The notes beneath the pieces were generated by a model, which saw only the letters and a program-made list of their open reading frames with translations, ran no database searches and was not told the origin of the DNA. Of a DNA stretch of 44,763 nt, positions 21,428 through 29,330 are shown one piece after another. The DNA lies in IMG/VR virus record IMGVR_UViG_3300017971_000409, positions 1 through 44,763 of that record. One strand, written 5' to 3'. Position numbers and translations under genes: made by a program. This DNA is from a virus. The first letter of the stretch is position 1; every line of letters starts with the position of its first letter.

Positions 21428-22089
21428 CCGAAACACAGACGATTTACCTATTACACGGCGAAAGCGTGACCATTGAGGCCCGCGAACCGGATACACCGCC
21501 GGAGCATCCCTGGACGGACATGCGCGCCGACATGCCGGAGAACCACGCGCCTGACCATCCGTGGTTTGTTGCAAACGGACGCACCTGGTGGACAAAGCGC
21601 ACGACTGCAGCAATCAACTCAATTACGATTCACCACACGATGGCGCATAATCTCAGTTCATTTGCGGCATGGTCAACGCGCCCGCAGGCACAGGGCGGTA
21701 AGGGAATCCCGACGATTCAGTATACTTTTTGGATCACAGCGCGCGGAGAGGCCCTGTATTGTGTGGACCTTGAGGACGGCTTTTGGCATGACCACACGCC
21801 GGACGATCCCAACCTGCACCTGAGCATCGGCCTGGCAGGGCGGTGGGATTATGAACCGCCGCCGCTGGTGCAGATGCGCAAAGCCGCTGACCTGTGCGAG
21901 TACCTGATGCAACTCTATCCCGGCATCCACACGGTAAAGGGCCATTGTGACTATTTCACCACAGCCTGCCCAGGGTGGAACGGCGCCGGCTGGCGTGATC
22001 AGTTTTACGCTATGCTTGGCGGTGTGTCCTACGGCATCAGCATGGCCCATATTGATCACGACTACGCCGAGTTTATGGACGCGGAGTGA
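21424..22089 (+). CDS. N-acetylmuramoyl-L-alanine amidase (endolysin), 221 aa
   Basis: Amidase_2/PGRP fold: ITIHHT (His70/71) near the start of the domain and GHCDYFTTACPG near the end, giving zinc ligands His71, His174 and Cys182 as in T7-lysozyme-type amidases. It would cleave the amide bond between muramic acid and the stem peptide. No signal peptide, so a holin is needed for release. An N-terminal ~55-residue extension rich in Pro and charged residues is of unknown use. Confidence 0.85.
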   Translation: MTETQTIYLLHGESVTIEAREPDTPPEHPWTDMRADMPENHAPDHPWFVANGRTWWTKRTTAAINSITIHHTMAHNLSSFAAWSTRPQAQGGKGIPTIQYTFWITARGEALYCVDLEDGFWHDHTPDDPNLHLSIGLAGRWDYEPPPLVQMRKAADLCEYLMQLYPGIHTVKGHCDYFTTACPGWNGAGWRDQFYAMLGGVSYGISMAHIDHDYAEFMDAE

Positions 22090-22092
22090 GCT

Positions 22093-22662
22093 ATGGAATG
22101 GTATGAGATCATCGGCGTAGGTGGTGGCACGCTCATTGTGAACAAGCTCATTGACATGCTTTTGCAATGGCGCAAGTCGCGGGCTGAGGCCAACGTCACC
22201 CAGGAGCAGGCCCACGCCACGAGTCAGCAGACCACCGCGCAGACCTATGATCTCATACTGGCAGAAGTGCGCGAGAACATCATCGGCCCACTTGAGCAGC
22301 GCCTACGTGAAGAAATCACTGAGCGCAAGCAGTTATCAGACGAGATTAAAATGGTGCGCGCAGAGTGTGAAAAGGATAAGCGGGCAGTAACCCATGAGCT
22401 CGTGAGCGCCCAGAAGCAAATAGCCGAAATGCGCGAAGAGCACTCTGCGGAGATGCTACAGGCCAACTTACAAATACAGGAGTTCAGAGGAGTCGTAAGT
22501 ACATTGACGATTGAGCGCAAGGAACTGTACAGCGGCATCAAGATCATTACCACGCAGATGTGCGACGCCGGGATCACGCCGGACTGGACGCCGCCCGATC
22601 CGTCGTACTACGAGAACCTTACGCCACCCATACCAAACAAAAGAAAGGAGTCGTTACTATGA
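22093..22662 (+). CDS. Coiled-coil protein with N-terminal membrane anchor, 189 aa
   Basis: A short hydrophobic N-terminus (IIGVGGGTLIVNKLIDMLL) is followed by a long heptad-rich coiled coil (about residues 25-145), then a Pro-rich end. Placed right after the endolysin, this is the layout of an inner-membrane spanin or similar lysis accessory, but no lipoprotein partner is visible. Confidence 0.6.
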   Translation: MEWYEIIGVGGGTLIVNKLIDMLLQWRKSRAEANVTQEQAHATSQQTTAQTYDLILAEVRENIIGPLEQRLREEITERKQLSDEIKMVRAECEKDKRAVTHELVSAQKQIAEMREEHSAEMLQANLQIQEFRGVVSTLTIERKELYSGIKIITTQMCDAGITPDWTPPDPSYYENLTPPIPNKRKESLL

Positions 22663-22973
22663 TAGCGTCAGGGCTGATTACGATTGCGAGTGCCTTTGTG
22701 ATACACTTCACAAGATTTTACATGAACCGGATTAACGGCGAGGGCTGGCGGTTTATGTCTAAGTGTACTATTGGTGTAACCTTCACCTTCCCATTTTCCT
22801 TGCACTTTTTTGAGATGTTCATCAAGAGGCTCACGCCTGAACTTTTACCATTCATTGAAACGCTAAAGGTGATCTTTACCATCGCCTATTTCATCGCCTT
22901 TCTGTTTTTCGGCATGGGCGTTGCACTAGGGTATCTGTTCGAGTTCTTTTCTGGCATGGGTGGTGAGGAATGA
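22659..22973 (+). CDS. Membrane protein, 104 aa
   Basis: ATG 22659 overlaps the previous stop (ATGA) with AAAGGAG upstream. Two or three transmembrane segments (about 3-20, 34-50, 68-95), Phe-rich. Could be a second holin or antiholin. No family recognised. Confidence 0.6.
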   Translation: MIASGLITIASAFVIHFTRFYMNRINGEGWRFMSKCTIGVTFTFPFSLHFFEMFIKRLTPELLPFIETLKVIFTIAYFIAFLFFGMGVALGYLFEFFSGMGGEE

Positions 22974-23158
22974 ACGAGGTCGAACCATTGGAAGAAGAAA
23001 CAGAGGAAGAAGTACCGACGGGCGTGCCGTGCGATGTCTTCTCACGCATCGTCGGCTACCTATCGCCTGTACAGGGGTGGCATGTGGGGAAGCAGCAGGA
23101 GTTCAAAGACCGCAAGGAGTTTAGAATACCTGATGAAACTATCACCGGCACAAGCTGA
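22970..23158 (+). CDS. Stand-alone NrdD-type glycyl-radical C-terminal peptide, 62 aa
   Basis: After an acidic stretch, residues about 20-52 read PCDVFSRIVGYLSPVQGWHVGKQQEFKDRKEF. This matches the extreme C-terminus of class III anaerobic ribonucleotide reductase: R-x-x-GYL with the radical Gly, then W..GK..E...R. The rest of NrdD is absent. Only one of the usual zinc cysteines remains. Such spare-part domains (compare GrcA/YfiD) can restore damaged glycyl-radical enzymes; whether this one does is unknown. Overlaps both neighbours. Confidence 0.65.
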   Translation: MNEVEPLEEETEEEVPTGVPCDVFSRIVGYLSPVQGWHVGKQQEFKDRKEFRIPDETITGTS

Positions 23159-23342
23159 CATCCTTGACGTGATTCGTGAATATCCTGGGCGCACAAGTGC
23201 CGAGATAGCACGAAGGTTCGGAGTGACGCGAGGTGGGATTCAGCATAATTTGAGGGTTTTGGTATCCTTGAAGAAAATTGAGCAGCGCCGCATTGTTTAC
23301 GGTGGACAACACAAGCGGGGGTATGAATACTATGCAGTGTAA
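23133..23342 (+). CDS. Winged-helix (MarR-like) regulator, 69 aa
   Basis: LSPAQADILDVIREYPGRTSAEIARRFGVTRGGIQHNLRVLVSLKKIEQRRI is a complete winged helix-turn-helix, with recognition helix TRGGIQHNLRVL and a short wing. Starts within the end of the NrdD-like gene. Probably a small regulator of this cassette. Confidence 0.7.
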   Translation: MKLSPAQADILDVIREYPGRTSAEIARRFGVTRGGIQHNLRVLVSLKKIEQRRIVYGGQHKRGYEYYAV

Positions 23343-23511
23343 CTGGTGCAGCCTGTACCGTTGCGACGACACATGCCCGTACAACAAGGCAGTGGTACGC
23401 AGATACCAACGGGCGACCGGATTACGGCGTGTGTTTCGGCGGATCTGGATAACGGTACGCGATACGGATAACTGGCGCTGGCGCGCTAACGCACGGAGGT
23501 TGCGGCGATGA
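23332..23511 (+). CDS. Cys-rich small protein, 59 aa
   Basis: CNWCSLYRCDDTCPY at the N-terminus (four Cys) predicts one zinc, followed by an Arg/Trp-rich basic tail. ATG 23332 has GGGGG ten bases upstream; 23323 is the alternative. Confidence 0.55.
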   Translation: MQCNWCSLYRCDDTCPYNKAVVRRYQRATGLRRVFRRIWITVRDTDNWRWRANARRLRR

Positions 23512-24995
23512 GTACTGCAACCTTTTACCTCGGTGACGTGGCTGAAGTGCTCGCGCAGATGGAACCGCGCACGTTTGACGCGGTGCTGACGGATCCGCCG
23601 TATGCGTTGGCGGACATGACGACGAGTAAAACCATCGACCTGCTGCAGGCGTGGCTTGCTATGCAAGAGTACAACACTGGCGCCGGGTTTATGGGGCGCA
23701 AGTGGGATGTGATGCCCTCGCCTGCGGCGTGGCAAGCCGTGCGACGGGTGCAGAAGCCCGGCGCGCTGCTATTTGCGTTTGGCGGGACACGCACACAGGA
23801 TTTCCTGTCATTAGGGCTGCGGCTCGGCGGGTACGAAATCCGTGATTGCATCGCGTGGATGCACTCGCAGGGATTTGCGAAGGGTGCCAATATCTCCAAG
23901 AAGTTGGATGAGGAGGCGGGGGCGGAACGGGAGGTTGTGGGGCGCAAGCGTTTCGCAAACGGAACGTATCAGCGCGCCACAGCAAGGGCGGGACTTTATA
24001 GCGAAACACGCGGACAAGCGAAGCAGACCGCACCCGCCACCGACCTCGCCCGCGATTGGGACGACTACCACAGCAACCTGCGCCCGTCACACGAGCCCAT
24101 CATCATCGCGCAGAATCAGCGCGACGGCACCTTCGCCAACAACGCCCGCGTGTGGGGCTGCGGTGGGCTGAACGTGGGCGGGTGTAGGATTGAGAGGTGG
24201 GGAGAAAGCACAGTGAGGCCGCTATGCCATAATGCCTATCAGAATGGGCAGCTTTTAGGCGAAGGGTCAGGGACACGAGCTAAACAACAGTATAGCGGCA
24301 CCACCACCAAAGGTGCCTTCCCACAGAATACGCTACTAAGCTGTGAGTGCGAGACCGACGACCACGAGCGGCCCGGCTGCCAAGTCCGTGCCCTTGCGGA
24401 GCAGAGCGGGGAGCGGCCAAGTGGTGGACAAGGGCGAAGTCTGCCAGAAATGAAACATGGCGCGTGGCGCACCGGCCATAAGGCACGTGTGGTCAATAAC
24501 CCACGCGGAGCCGACACAGGCACCGCCGCCCGCTTCTACTACTGCGCGAAATCCTCACCGAGTGAGCGCCATAAGGGCCTTGATGACTTCTATTGGGTAC
24601 GCGACAAACGGCGCCCGTCGGGATTCCGCCGGATAGACAAAGAGACGTGGGAGCAGACGCCCAAACGCCAGCGCGCCACGGGCAATATCCATCCGACGGT
24701 GAAACCGCTCGAAATCCTGCGTTACATCGCTACGCTACTGCTCCCCCCGCCACGCGAAACCCCAAGGCGGCTATTAGTCCCATTCTGCGGCTCAGGCTCC
24801 GAGGTTCTCGCGGCATTGCAGGACGGGTGGGATGAGGTGGTGGGCATTGACATGGTAGACGACTACCTAGACATCGCCCGCGCTAGGGTACAACATTGGG
24901 ACATCACCGGCGCGGTGGAACTGGACGCGCCGCTATTTCAAGGGCAGCAGCCCCGGCGCGAACGGGCGCGGGCTGAACAACGGAGGCTGTTTTAA
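23508..24995 (+). CDS. Beta-class DNA methyltransferase, 495 aa
   Basis: DPPYALADM at residues 29-37 and FCGSGSE at 426-432 with VVGIDMVDDYLDIARAR after it. Between lie a GFMGRKWD segment, HPTVKP (~400) and a long variable target domain with CECETDDHERPGCQ, possibly zinc-binding. DPPY suggests N6-adenine. It overlaps the upstream gene by four bases (ATGA). The third beta-class enzyme in ten kilobases; each differs in target region, so different sites are likely. Confidence 0.85.
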   Translation: MSTATFYLGDVAEVLAQMEPRTFDAVLTDPPYALADMTTSKTIDLLQAWLAMQEYNTGAGFMGRKWDVMPSPAAWQAVRRVQKPGALLFAFGGTRTQDFLSLGLRLGGYEIRDCIAWMHSQGFAKGANISKKLDEEAGAEREVVGRKRFANGTYQRATARAGLYSETRGQAKQTAPATDLARDWDDYHSNLRPSHEPIIIAQNQRDGTFANNARVWGCGGLNVGGCRIERWGESTVRPLCHNAYQNGQLLGEGSGTRAKQQYSGTTTKGAFPQNTLLSCECETDDHERPGCQVRALAEQSGERPSGGQGRSLPEMKHGAWRTGHKARVVNNPRGADTGTAARFYYCAKSSPSERHKGLDDFYWVRDKRRPSGFRRIDKETWEQTPKRQRATGNIHPTVKPLEILRYIATLLLPPPRETPRRLLVPFCGSGSEVLAALQDGWDEVVGIDMVDDYLDIARARVQHWDITGAVELDAPLFQGQQPRRERARAEQRRLF

Positions 24996-25213
24996 TGAAC
25001 ACAGGCAAGCGAAAGAGCGACCAGGAACTAATAGACGCTTTTGCCCAACTCTTTGACGAGGTAGAGCCGGAGACGGGCGAAGAGATAAACGAGATGTTGC
25101 GGGAGGCCGGGTATGATCCTGATGAAGTGGACGCGAAATTCGCGTCATTTTGCGCTGGCGCGCTTTATGCCAAGTGCATACAGATGGAGGCATCACGTGG
25201 AAATGAAAATTAG
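24995..25213 (+). CDS. Hypothetical acidic protein, 72 aa
   Basis: Begins directly at the previous stop (TAATG). A helical, acidic protein (DEVEPETGEEINEML) with two Cys near the end. No motif recognised. Confidence 0.6.
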   Translation: MNTGKRKSDQELIDAFAQLFDEVEPETGEEINEMLREAGYDPDEVDAKFASFCAGALYAKCIQMEASRGNEN

Positions 25214-25751
25214 AGTGTGGCGCAAATCAACGGCCCATGACATGTACCAGGCTTTTGCTCGGTGCGCAGCGACCGAGAAGCGGCTTAGCATGGCCGACCG
25301 TGGCGACTTCCTACTACGTGCCTATCTCTCAGAGCATAGCCCGATTAGGGCCATGCTTTTCTGGATAGAGATTGATGGGATAAGCAACCGGGTGCATACG
25401 CACCTTGTGCGTCATCACGTCGGTGTACAGCCCTGGGTAAGGACGCAACGGCCCGACCGGGGTGGCAAGGAGGGAACGCGGGACATTACCATGCAGATTA
25501 ATGCACAGGGCCTCATTGACATGGCGAAGGTACGACTATGCTTCAAGGCGCATAAGGATACCCGCGCCGTAATGCTTGGCATCCGGGATGCGCTGCGTGA
25601 GGTCGATCCTGCACTAGCCTCAGTCATGGTTCCCAAGTGCGTGTATCGTGGCGGGCTATGTGGAGAGTTTAGGCCATGTTCACAAGGGGGGAGGAAAGCG
25701 CTAATGCATGAGTATGCCTACTATTTGAAGATGTTTGAGGGCCGTAACTAA
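25197..25751 (+). CDS. ThyX-like protein with altered active site, 184 aa
   Basis: GTG 25197 is chosen because GGAGG lies six bases upstream; ATG 25203 is the next choice. FWIEIDGISNRVHTHLVRHHVGVQPWVRTQRPDR (about residues 65-98) corresponds to the flavin-dependent thymidylate synthase signature, but the RHR..S....SxR motif reads RHH...Q..V.TQR. The helix after it (ITMQINAQGLIDMAKVRLC) occupies the place of the usual N-x-x-x-L...R substrate helix. A nucleotide-binding or altered methylase role is likely; true ThyX activity is doubtful. Confidence 0.6.
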   Translation: MEMKIRVWRKSTAHDMYQAFARCAATEKRLSMADRGDFLLRAYLSEHSPIRAMLFWIEIDGISNRVHTHLVRHHVGVQPWVRTQRPDRGGKEGTRDITMQINAQGLIDMAKVRLCFKAHKDTRAVMLGIRDALREVDPALASVMVPKCVYRGGLCGEFRPCSQGGRKALMHEYAYYLKMFEGRN

Positions 25752-26626
25752 TGGCACGTTACGTCGTTATCGTCACCTCCGATGAACATGCCGGCCATCG
25801 GCTTGGCCTGTGCAATCCTAATGCAGTGCTACCCGCAGACAATGAGGTCGGGAGGCCGGAGCCCGCGAAGCCACAGCTTGGGCCATTTCAGAAGTTGCTA
25901 TGGGAGTATCGGGTTGAGCAGATCGAGCAAGCCAAAGCCTTCGCCGGTAACGACCCGATCATCCTGAAGAACCTGGGCGACATGACGCACGGGCGCAAGC
26001 ACACCGATGGACTGATGACCAACCGACTTGCTGATCAGGTATTGATCGCCAGGGCCAATGCCATGCATATCGTAGAAGCACTCAAGCCGACGCACGTTTA
26101 CATGAGCGCGGGCACCAATGCCCACACGTTTGGTGATGCGGGATCTGAGACACTAATTGCAGGCTTCCTCAAGGACAAGTTTCCCGATCTCGCAGTTGAA
26201 CTTTTCTATCACGGACTGGTAGACATTGACGGGGTACAGATAGACTACAAGCACCACGGGCCTGGGCCGGGGATACGCGATTGGACGCGCGGAAATCAGG
26301 TGCTTTACCATTTGAAGGATTTGATCTATCGCCAGCGCAGCCTCGGTGAGCAGCCGGCGCGCATCTATCTATCCGGGCATTATCACTCATTCGTGTGGAT
26401 TACACATCATCAGGAATGGGACGGCGAGCTGCTGACTTATGACTATATCACCTTACCCTCATATTGCGGCCTGGGCAGTTACGGGCATCAGGCTACGCGA
26501 TCAGTGCAGTATCAGGACTTCGGATTGCTGGCGATTGAAATTGTAGACGGTGAAGTCGGGCGCATTAAGCCCATCAAGAAACGGCTAGATATTAGGAGCA
26601 GGAGTACTGTCAATGATGAAAGTTAA
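25751..26626 (+). CDS. Calcineurin-like metallophosphoesterase, 291 aa
   Basis: The five motifs are visible: SDEHAGH (10-16), NLGDMTHG (74-81), GTNAH (about 120, in place of GNHE), YKHHGPG (about 165) and SGHYHS (about 210). They coordinate two metals for phosphoester hydrolysis. The TNAH variant occurs in phage members of the family. Substrate unknown: could be nucleic-acid ends or nucleotides. Start overlaps the previous stop. Confidence 0.8.
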   Translation: MARYVVIVTSDEHAGHRLGLCNPNAVLPADNEVGRPEPAKPQLGPFQKLLWEYRVEQIEQAKAFAGNDPIILKNLGDMTHGRKHTDGLMTNRLADQVLIARANAMHIVEALKPTHVYMSAGTNAHTFGDAGSETLIAGFLKDKFPDLAVELFYHGLVDIDGVQIDYKHHGPGPGIRDWTRGNQVLYHLKDLIYRQRSLGEQPARIYLSGHYHSFVWITHHQEWDGELLTYDYITLPSYCGLGSYGHQATRSVQYQDFGLLAIEIVDGEVGRIKPIKKRLDIRSRSTVNDES

Positions 26627-26873
26627 GTGGACGAATGACGATGATGCGATTGCCGAGCTTTTAGCCATGCGGCAATCGGAGGAGCGCCAGGAGGATGAAT
26701 TTACCGTTAATGAGTACATGGCGCGTTACAACTCTGAAAAGCCGGATGCTCATATCAATCATGGACAAGCCCGCCGGCAGCTTGATAAGTATCGCACCGG
26801 TGGCGCGCTGACTTCCCGCATGGCCTATGTTGACGGGAGGCAGTGCCGAGTTTACAAGAAGGCGGCCCAGTGA
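26613..26873 (+). CDS. Small winged-helix-like protein, 86 aa
   Basis: EDEFTVNEYMARYNSE...INHGQARRQLDKYRTGGALTSRMAYVDGRQCRVYKKA has helix-turn-helix spacing followed by a two-strand wing, as in phage small DNA binders. It overlaps the phosphatase gene by 14 bases. Confidence 0.6.
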   Translation: MMKVKWTNDDDAIAELLAMRQSEERQEDEFTVNEYMARYNSEKPDAHINHGQARRQLDKYRTGGALTSRMAYVDGRQCRVYKKAAQ

Positions 26874-27052
26874 AGCGCAACACATGCTCAACTCCGTGGG
26901 CCTGTCATGAGTGCGAACGTGATCAGCGCAGTTGTAAGATTCGCCCTCACCAGGTCAGCATCAAGCACGTTGAGCTACGCGACTTCATGCAGGCATGGGC
27001 ACTAGCGGTGTGGTGGCGGTTTCGTGCTAAAAATCGCACTAAACGATGCTAG
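26870..27052 (+). CDS. Cys-rich small protein, 60 aa
   Basis: GTG 26870 overlaps the previous stop (GTGA). CSTPWACHECERDQRSC gives four Cys in 17 residues, then a basic tail with a Trp pair. Probably zinc-binding. Confidence 0.5.
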   Translation: MKRNTCSTPWACHECERDQRSCKIRPHQVSIKHVELRDFMQAWALAVWWRFRAKNRTKRC

Positions 27053-27406
27053 GACAAGCTAGTTATAGCTAGTTAGCACAATGTTATCACTAGTTAGTAT
27101 ATTGTATTTACTAGTAGGTACGAAAAATGCTACAATTTACAGAATCGAGATTGTACTAACTAGGTAGCATATCGTACTAACATGTGGTATCATTGTACTA
27201 GGTAGATGGTACAAAAATGAAGTGTTGAAACAACTCGTAAAAATACCCGCGTGGGAGCATTTTGAGGATTCGGAAATTGTATCTAATAGTAGATACGCCA
27301 TACTATAGTAGCTAGTACATTGTATCAAGTAGTTAATATGAGCCAAAATAGTAGTATATTTATACCTTATAATTAAGCAAAATGTGGACAAAGTGAGGAC
27401 GGCATA
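27053..27406. repeat. AT-rich repeat array, possible replication origin or operator region
   Basis: 354 bases without genes. ATTGTACTA-type sites start at 27101, 27150, 27171, 27192, 27276 and 27319. The steps 27150-27171-27192 are exactly 21 bp and 27192-27276 is 84 bp (four times 21), keeping the sites on one face of the helix. CTAGTTA occurs at 27059, 27069 and 27090. A TATAAT at 27368-27373 has no good -35, so activation by a bound protein is possible before the terminase operon. Iterons of this style also mark Rep-type origins. Confidence 0.55.
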
Positions 27407-28042
27407 ATGGTCAAGGACGGAGTGGAGTGGGACAATGACAGGCCTCTGGCTCGCGCAAAGGGCGAGCTTCAGCGACACACGCAAGCCCTGAATGACTACT
27501 ATGACTTAGGGCCAAAGAGATCCCACGCTTCCCTGATAGAGAAATATTTACAGTATCCTTCCAGTGAAAATGCCCCACCGACCACAAAATTAAATACAAT
27601 TAGCAAATGGTCTATAATGTACGATTGGCAGGCGCGCATCGCCCGACAAGAAGAGATCAAGAACGAACTTGATCAGATAGAACTTGCACGCAAGGAGCAA
27701 GAGGAGCGCGAGCTATGGGCCAAGCGCCGCGCCGAGTACTACCATCGCACGTATGAGACCGCCGCCGACCTGCAAGAGGCCGCGGCGCAAATGCTGACCA
27801 TGCTCAAGAAGTGGAAGATCAGCGAGACCAAAACGGAAGAGCCGGATGGCACGAAGGTCATCGTTCGCACCATCAAGCCCGATGTGTCTATCTCCCAACT
27901 TGCCACGGCCCTGGATACCTCTGAGGATTTGCTGGCGAAGGTGCTTGAGATTCCCGACCGCGCCGAGCGGCAAGAGGTGACAGGCAAGGGCGGCGCTCCG
28001 CTTTTTAATGACACGGAGATAATTGTGATCGAACATGAATGA
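27407..28042 (+). CDS. Probable small terminase subunit, 211 aa
   Basis: First gene of the packaging module. An N-terminal helix-turn-helix-like half (SHASLIEKYLQYPS...TISKWSIMYDWQARIAR, about 35-80) leads into a long charged helix (EEIKNELDQIELARKEQEERELWAKRRAEYY) for oligomer formation, then a C-terminal tail. This is the domain plan of TerS, which recognises pac/cos and hands DNA to the motor. Position ahead of TerL supports it. GAGG site eight bases upstream. Confidence 0.6.
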   Translation: MVKDGVEWDNDRPLARAKGELQRHTQALNDYYDLGPKRSHASLIEKYLQYPSSENAPPTTKLNTISKWSIMYDWQARIARQEEIKNELDQIELARKEQEERELWAKRRAEYYHRTYETAADLQEAAAQMLTMLKKWKISETKTEEPDGTKVIVRTIKPDVSISQLATALDTSEDLLAKVLEIPDRAERQEVTGKGGAPLFNDTEIIVIEHE

Positions 28043-28202
28043 TCAAAAACACATAGAACTTGAAGCATCTATATTCAAGGTGGACGGAAGCACATGCACC
28101 ATTGAGGATGTGGACAAAGTGACGGACGCAATTATAGAGGCTATTGAGAAGCTAGGTATGCAGATGGCGAGCCTGCAATACCTGAAAAGTGATGATGAAT
28201 GA
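28035..28202 (+). CDS. Hypothetical protein, 55 aa
   Basis: ATG 28035 overlaps the previous stop; good codon use to TGA 28200-28202. Acidic: a beta hairpin (IELEASIFKVDGSTCTIE) then a helix (DVDKVTDAIIEAIEKLGM). No family known. Confidence 0.55.
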   Translation: MNDQKHIELEASIFKVDGSTCTIEDVDKVTDAIIEAIEKLGMQMASLQYLKSDDE

Positions 28203-28216
28203 ATTAGGAAGGTAAC

Positions 28217-28798
28217 ATGAAAGAAATAGCCCACATCAAAGACCTTAAGCCCGACCAAATGAACCCGCGCCGCCGTACCGAGCGCAACCTGCAAATGATT
28301 GAGGCGTCCCTGAATGAAGTGGGCGCAGCGCGCTCCATCGTAGTGGATGAAGACGGCAACATCCTGGCCGGCAACGGCACCATCGAAGCCGCAGCCCTGG
28401 CCGGTATTGAGAAGGTGCGCGTCATTGAAGCTGACGGCGAGACTATTATTGCCGTGCGTAGGTCAGGGCTTACTGAGGAGCAGAAGCGCCGCCTTTCGCT
28501 TTACGATAACCGCGCCGCCGAGTTAGCCGAGTGGGACGCGGCGGTGCTTGGATGCTTGGAGAGTGAGACGCCGGAGGTGACGAAGGGACTGTTCACTGAG
28601 GATGAGTTGCTTTACATTATAGAAAGCGAATTAGGGGAAACAGAGCAGTTATTGAAAGAAGAAACAGAGCGTATCAGACAAAGAAAAATGCTACATGTTC
28701 TCATAAGCGTAGACGTTGACAGGGCAGATGAAGTTAGGGATGCAATAAGCGATTTTGACGAAATTCCAGGAATCGAGGTGCTATATGGTTCAAACTGA
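28217..28798 (+). CDS. ParB-like nuclease-domain protein, 193 aa
   Basis: Residues 1-95 form the ParB/Srx N-terminal domain: IKDLKPDQMNPRR, then LNEVGAARSIVVDEDGNILAGNGTIEAAALAGIEKVRVIEA and EEQKRRLSLYDNRAAE. The GNGT corresponds to the CTP-binding GERR box in divergent form. No HTH follows; the C-terminal half is helical and acidic. Such single-domain ParB proteins are frequent beside phage methyltransferases and terminases. Role uncertain: partition, nuclease or methylation-linked. Confidence 0.75.
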   Translation: MKEIAHIKDLKPDQMNPRRRTERNLQMIEASLNEVGAARSIVVDEDGNILAGNGTIEAAALAGIEKVRVIEADGETIIAVRRSGLTEEQKRRLSLYDNRAAELAEWDAAVLGCLESETPEVTKGLFTEDELLYIIESELGETEQLLKEETERIRQRKMLHVLISVDVDRADEVRDAISDFDEIPGIEVLYGSN

Positions 28799-29330
28799 CA
28801 ATAGCTTTTTTGCGGACAAAGTGGCGCTGAGAGCTGGTCATCTTCCGACAAAAACAGATAGAATATCTGTATTAGATTGTTTTGGTGGCGGCGGATTGGT
28901 TTGGAGCGCAGTTTCATCATCAACTGGCAGAAACATAAACAGAATTTCCATAGAGATTAAAGATGACCACGGAGTAGGCTTTCATTTGCCTGGAAATAAT
29001 ATGTCATTTTTGCCGTCAATGAATATAGACAAATTTGATGTAATAGACTTAGACGCCTACGGCGTACCATACGATCAACTAAGCGTGATATTTAAGAGAA
29101 ACTACCGGGGCATAGTCTTTGTAACCTTTATTCAAAGCGTAGTTGGATCGCTTCCTAGATTGATGCTAGTCGAAAATGGATTCACAAAAGAAATGATAAA
29201 AAATATTCCCACACTTTTCTTTAGAAACGGGTGGGAATATTTTAAGAACTTCCTCGCCTTACATGGAGTTGGCGAGGTTTGGCATAGGCATCATCATAGG
29301 AAGCATTACTTGGGCTTCATGCTTGACTAA
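28785..29330 (+). CDS. Trm1-like SAM-dependent methyltransferase, 181 aa
   Basis: ATG 28785 with GAGG upstream. VLDCFGGGGLVW (about 33-44) is motif I; IDLDAYGVPYDQL (about 88-100) parallels the DLDPFGSP motif of Trm1-type tRNA guanine-N2 methyltransferases. The frame is shorter than Trm1 and lacks its C-terminal domain. An RNA or base-modifying enzyme is likely. Its last 72 bases overlap the opposite-strand radical-SAM gene, and its sequence contains that gene's terminator hairpin. Confidence 0.65.
   Translation: MVQTDNSFFADKVALRAGHLPTKTDRISVLDCFGGGGLVWSAVSSSTGRNINRISIEIKDDHGVGFHLPGNNMSFLPSMNIDKFDVIDLDAYGVPYDQLSVIFKRNYRGIVFVTFIQSVVGSLPRLMLVENGFTKEMIKNIPTLFFRNGWEYFKNFLALHGVGEVWHRHHHRKHYLGFMLD
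29200..29243 (-). terminator. Intrinsic terminator of the radical-SAM gene
   Basis: Thirteen perfect pairs: AAAATATTCCCAC and GTGGGAATATTTT (29200-29212, 29231-29243). On the minus strand it begins 16 bases after the radical-SAM stop and continues into a T-rich run. It lies within the coding part of the convergent methyltransferase. Confidence 0.75.

Noticed and set aside
25197-25751. Standard ThyX thymidylate synthase
   Set aside because: The catalytic RHRxxSxxxxSxR signature is changed at several positions, so only a ThyX-like label is justified.
27053-27406. CRISPR array or attachment site in the repeat region
   Set aside because: The repeats are only about ten bases with no uniform spacers, no cas genes are near, and no integrase is present in the window.
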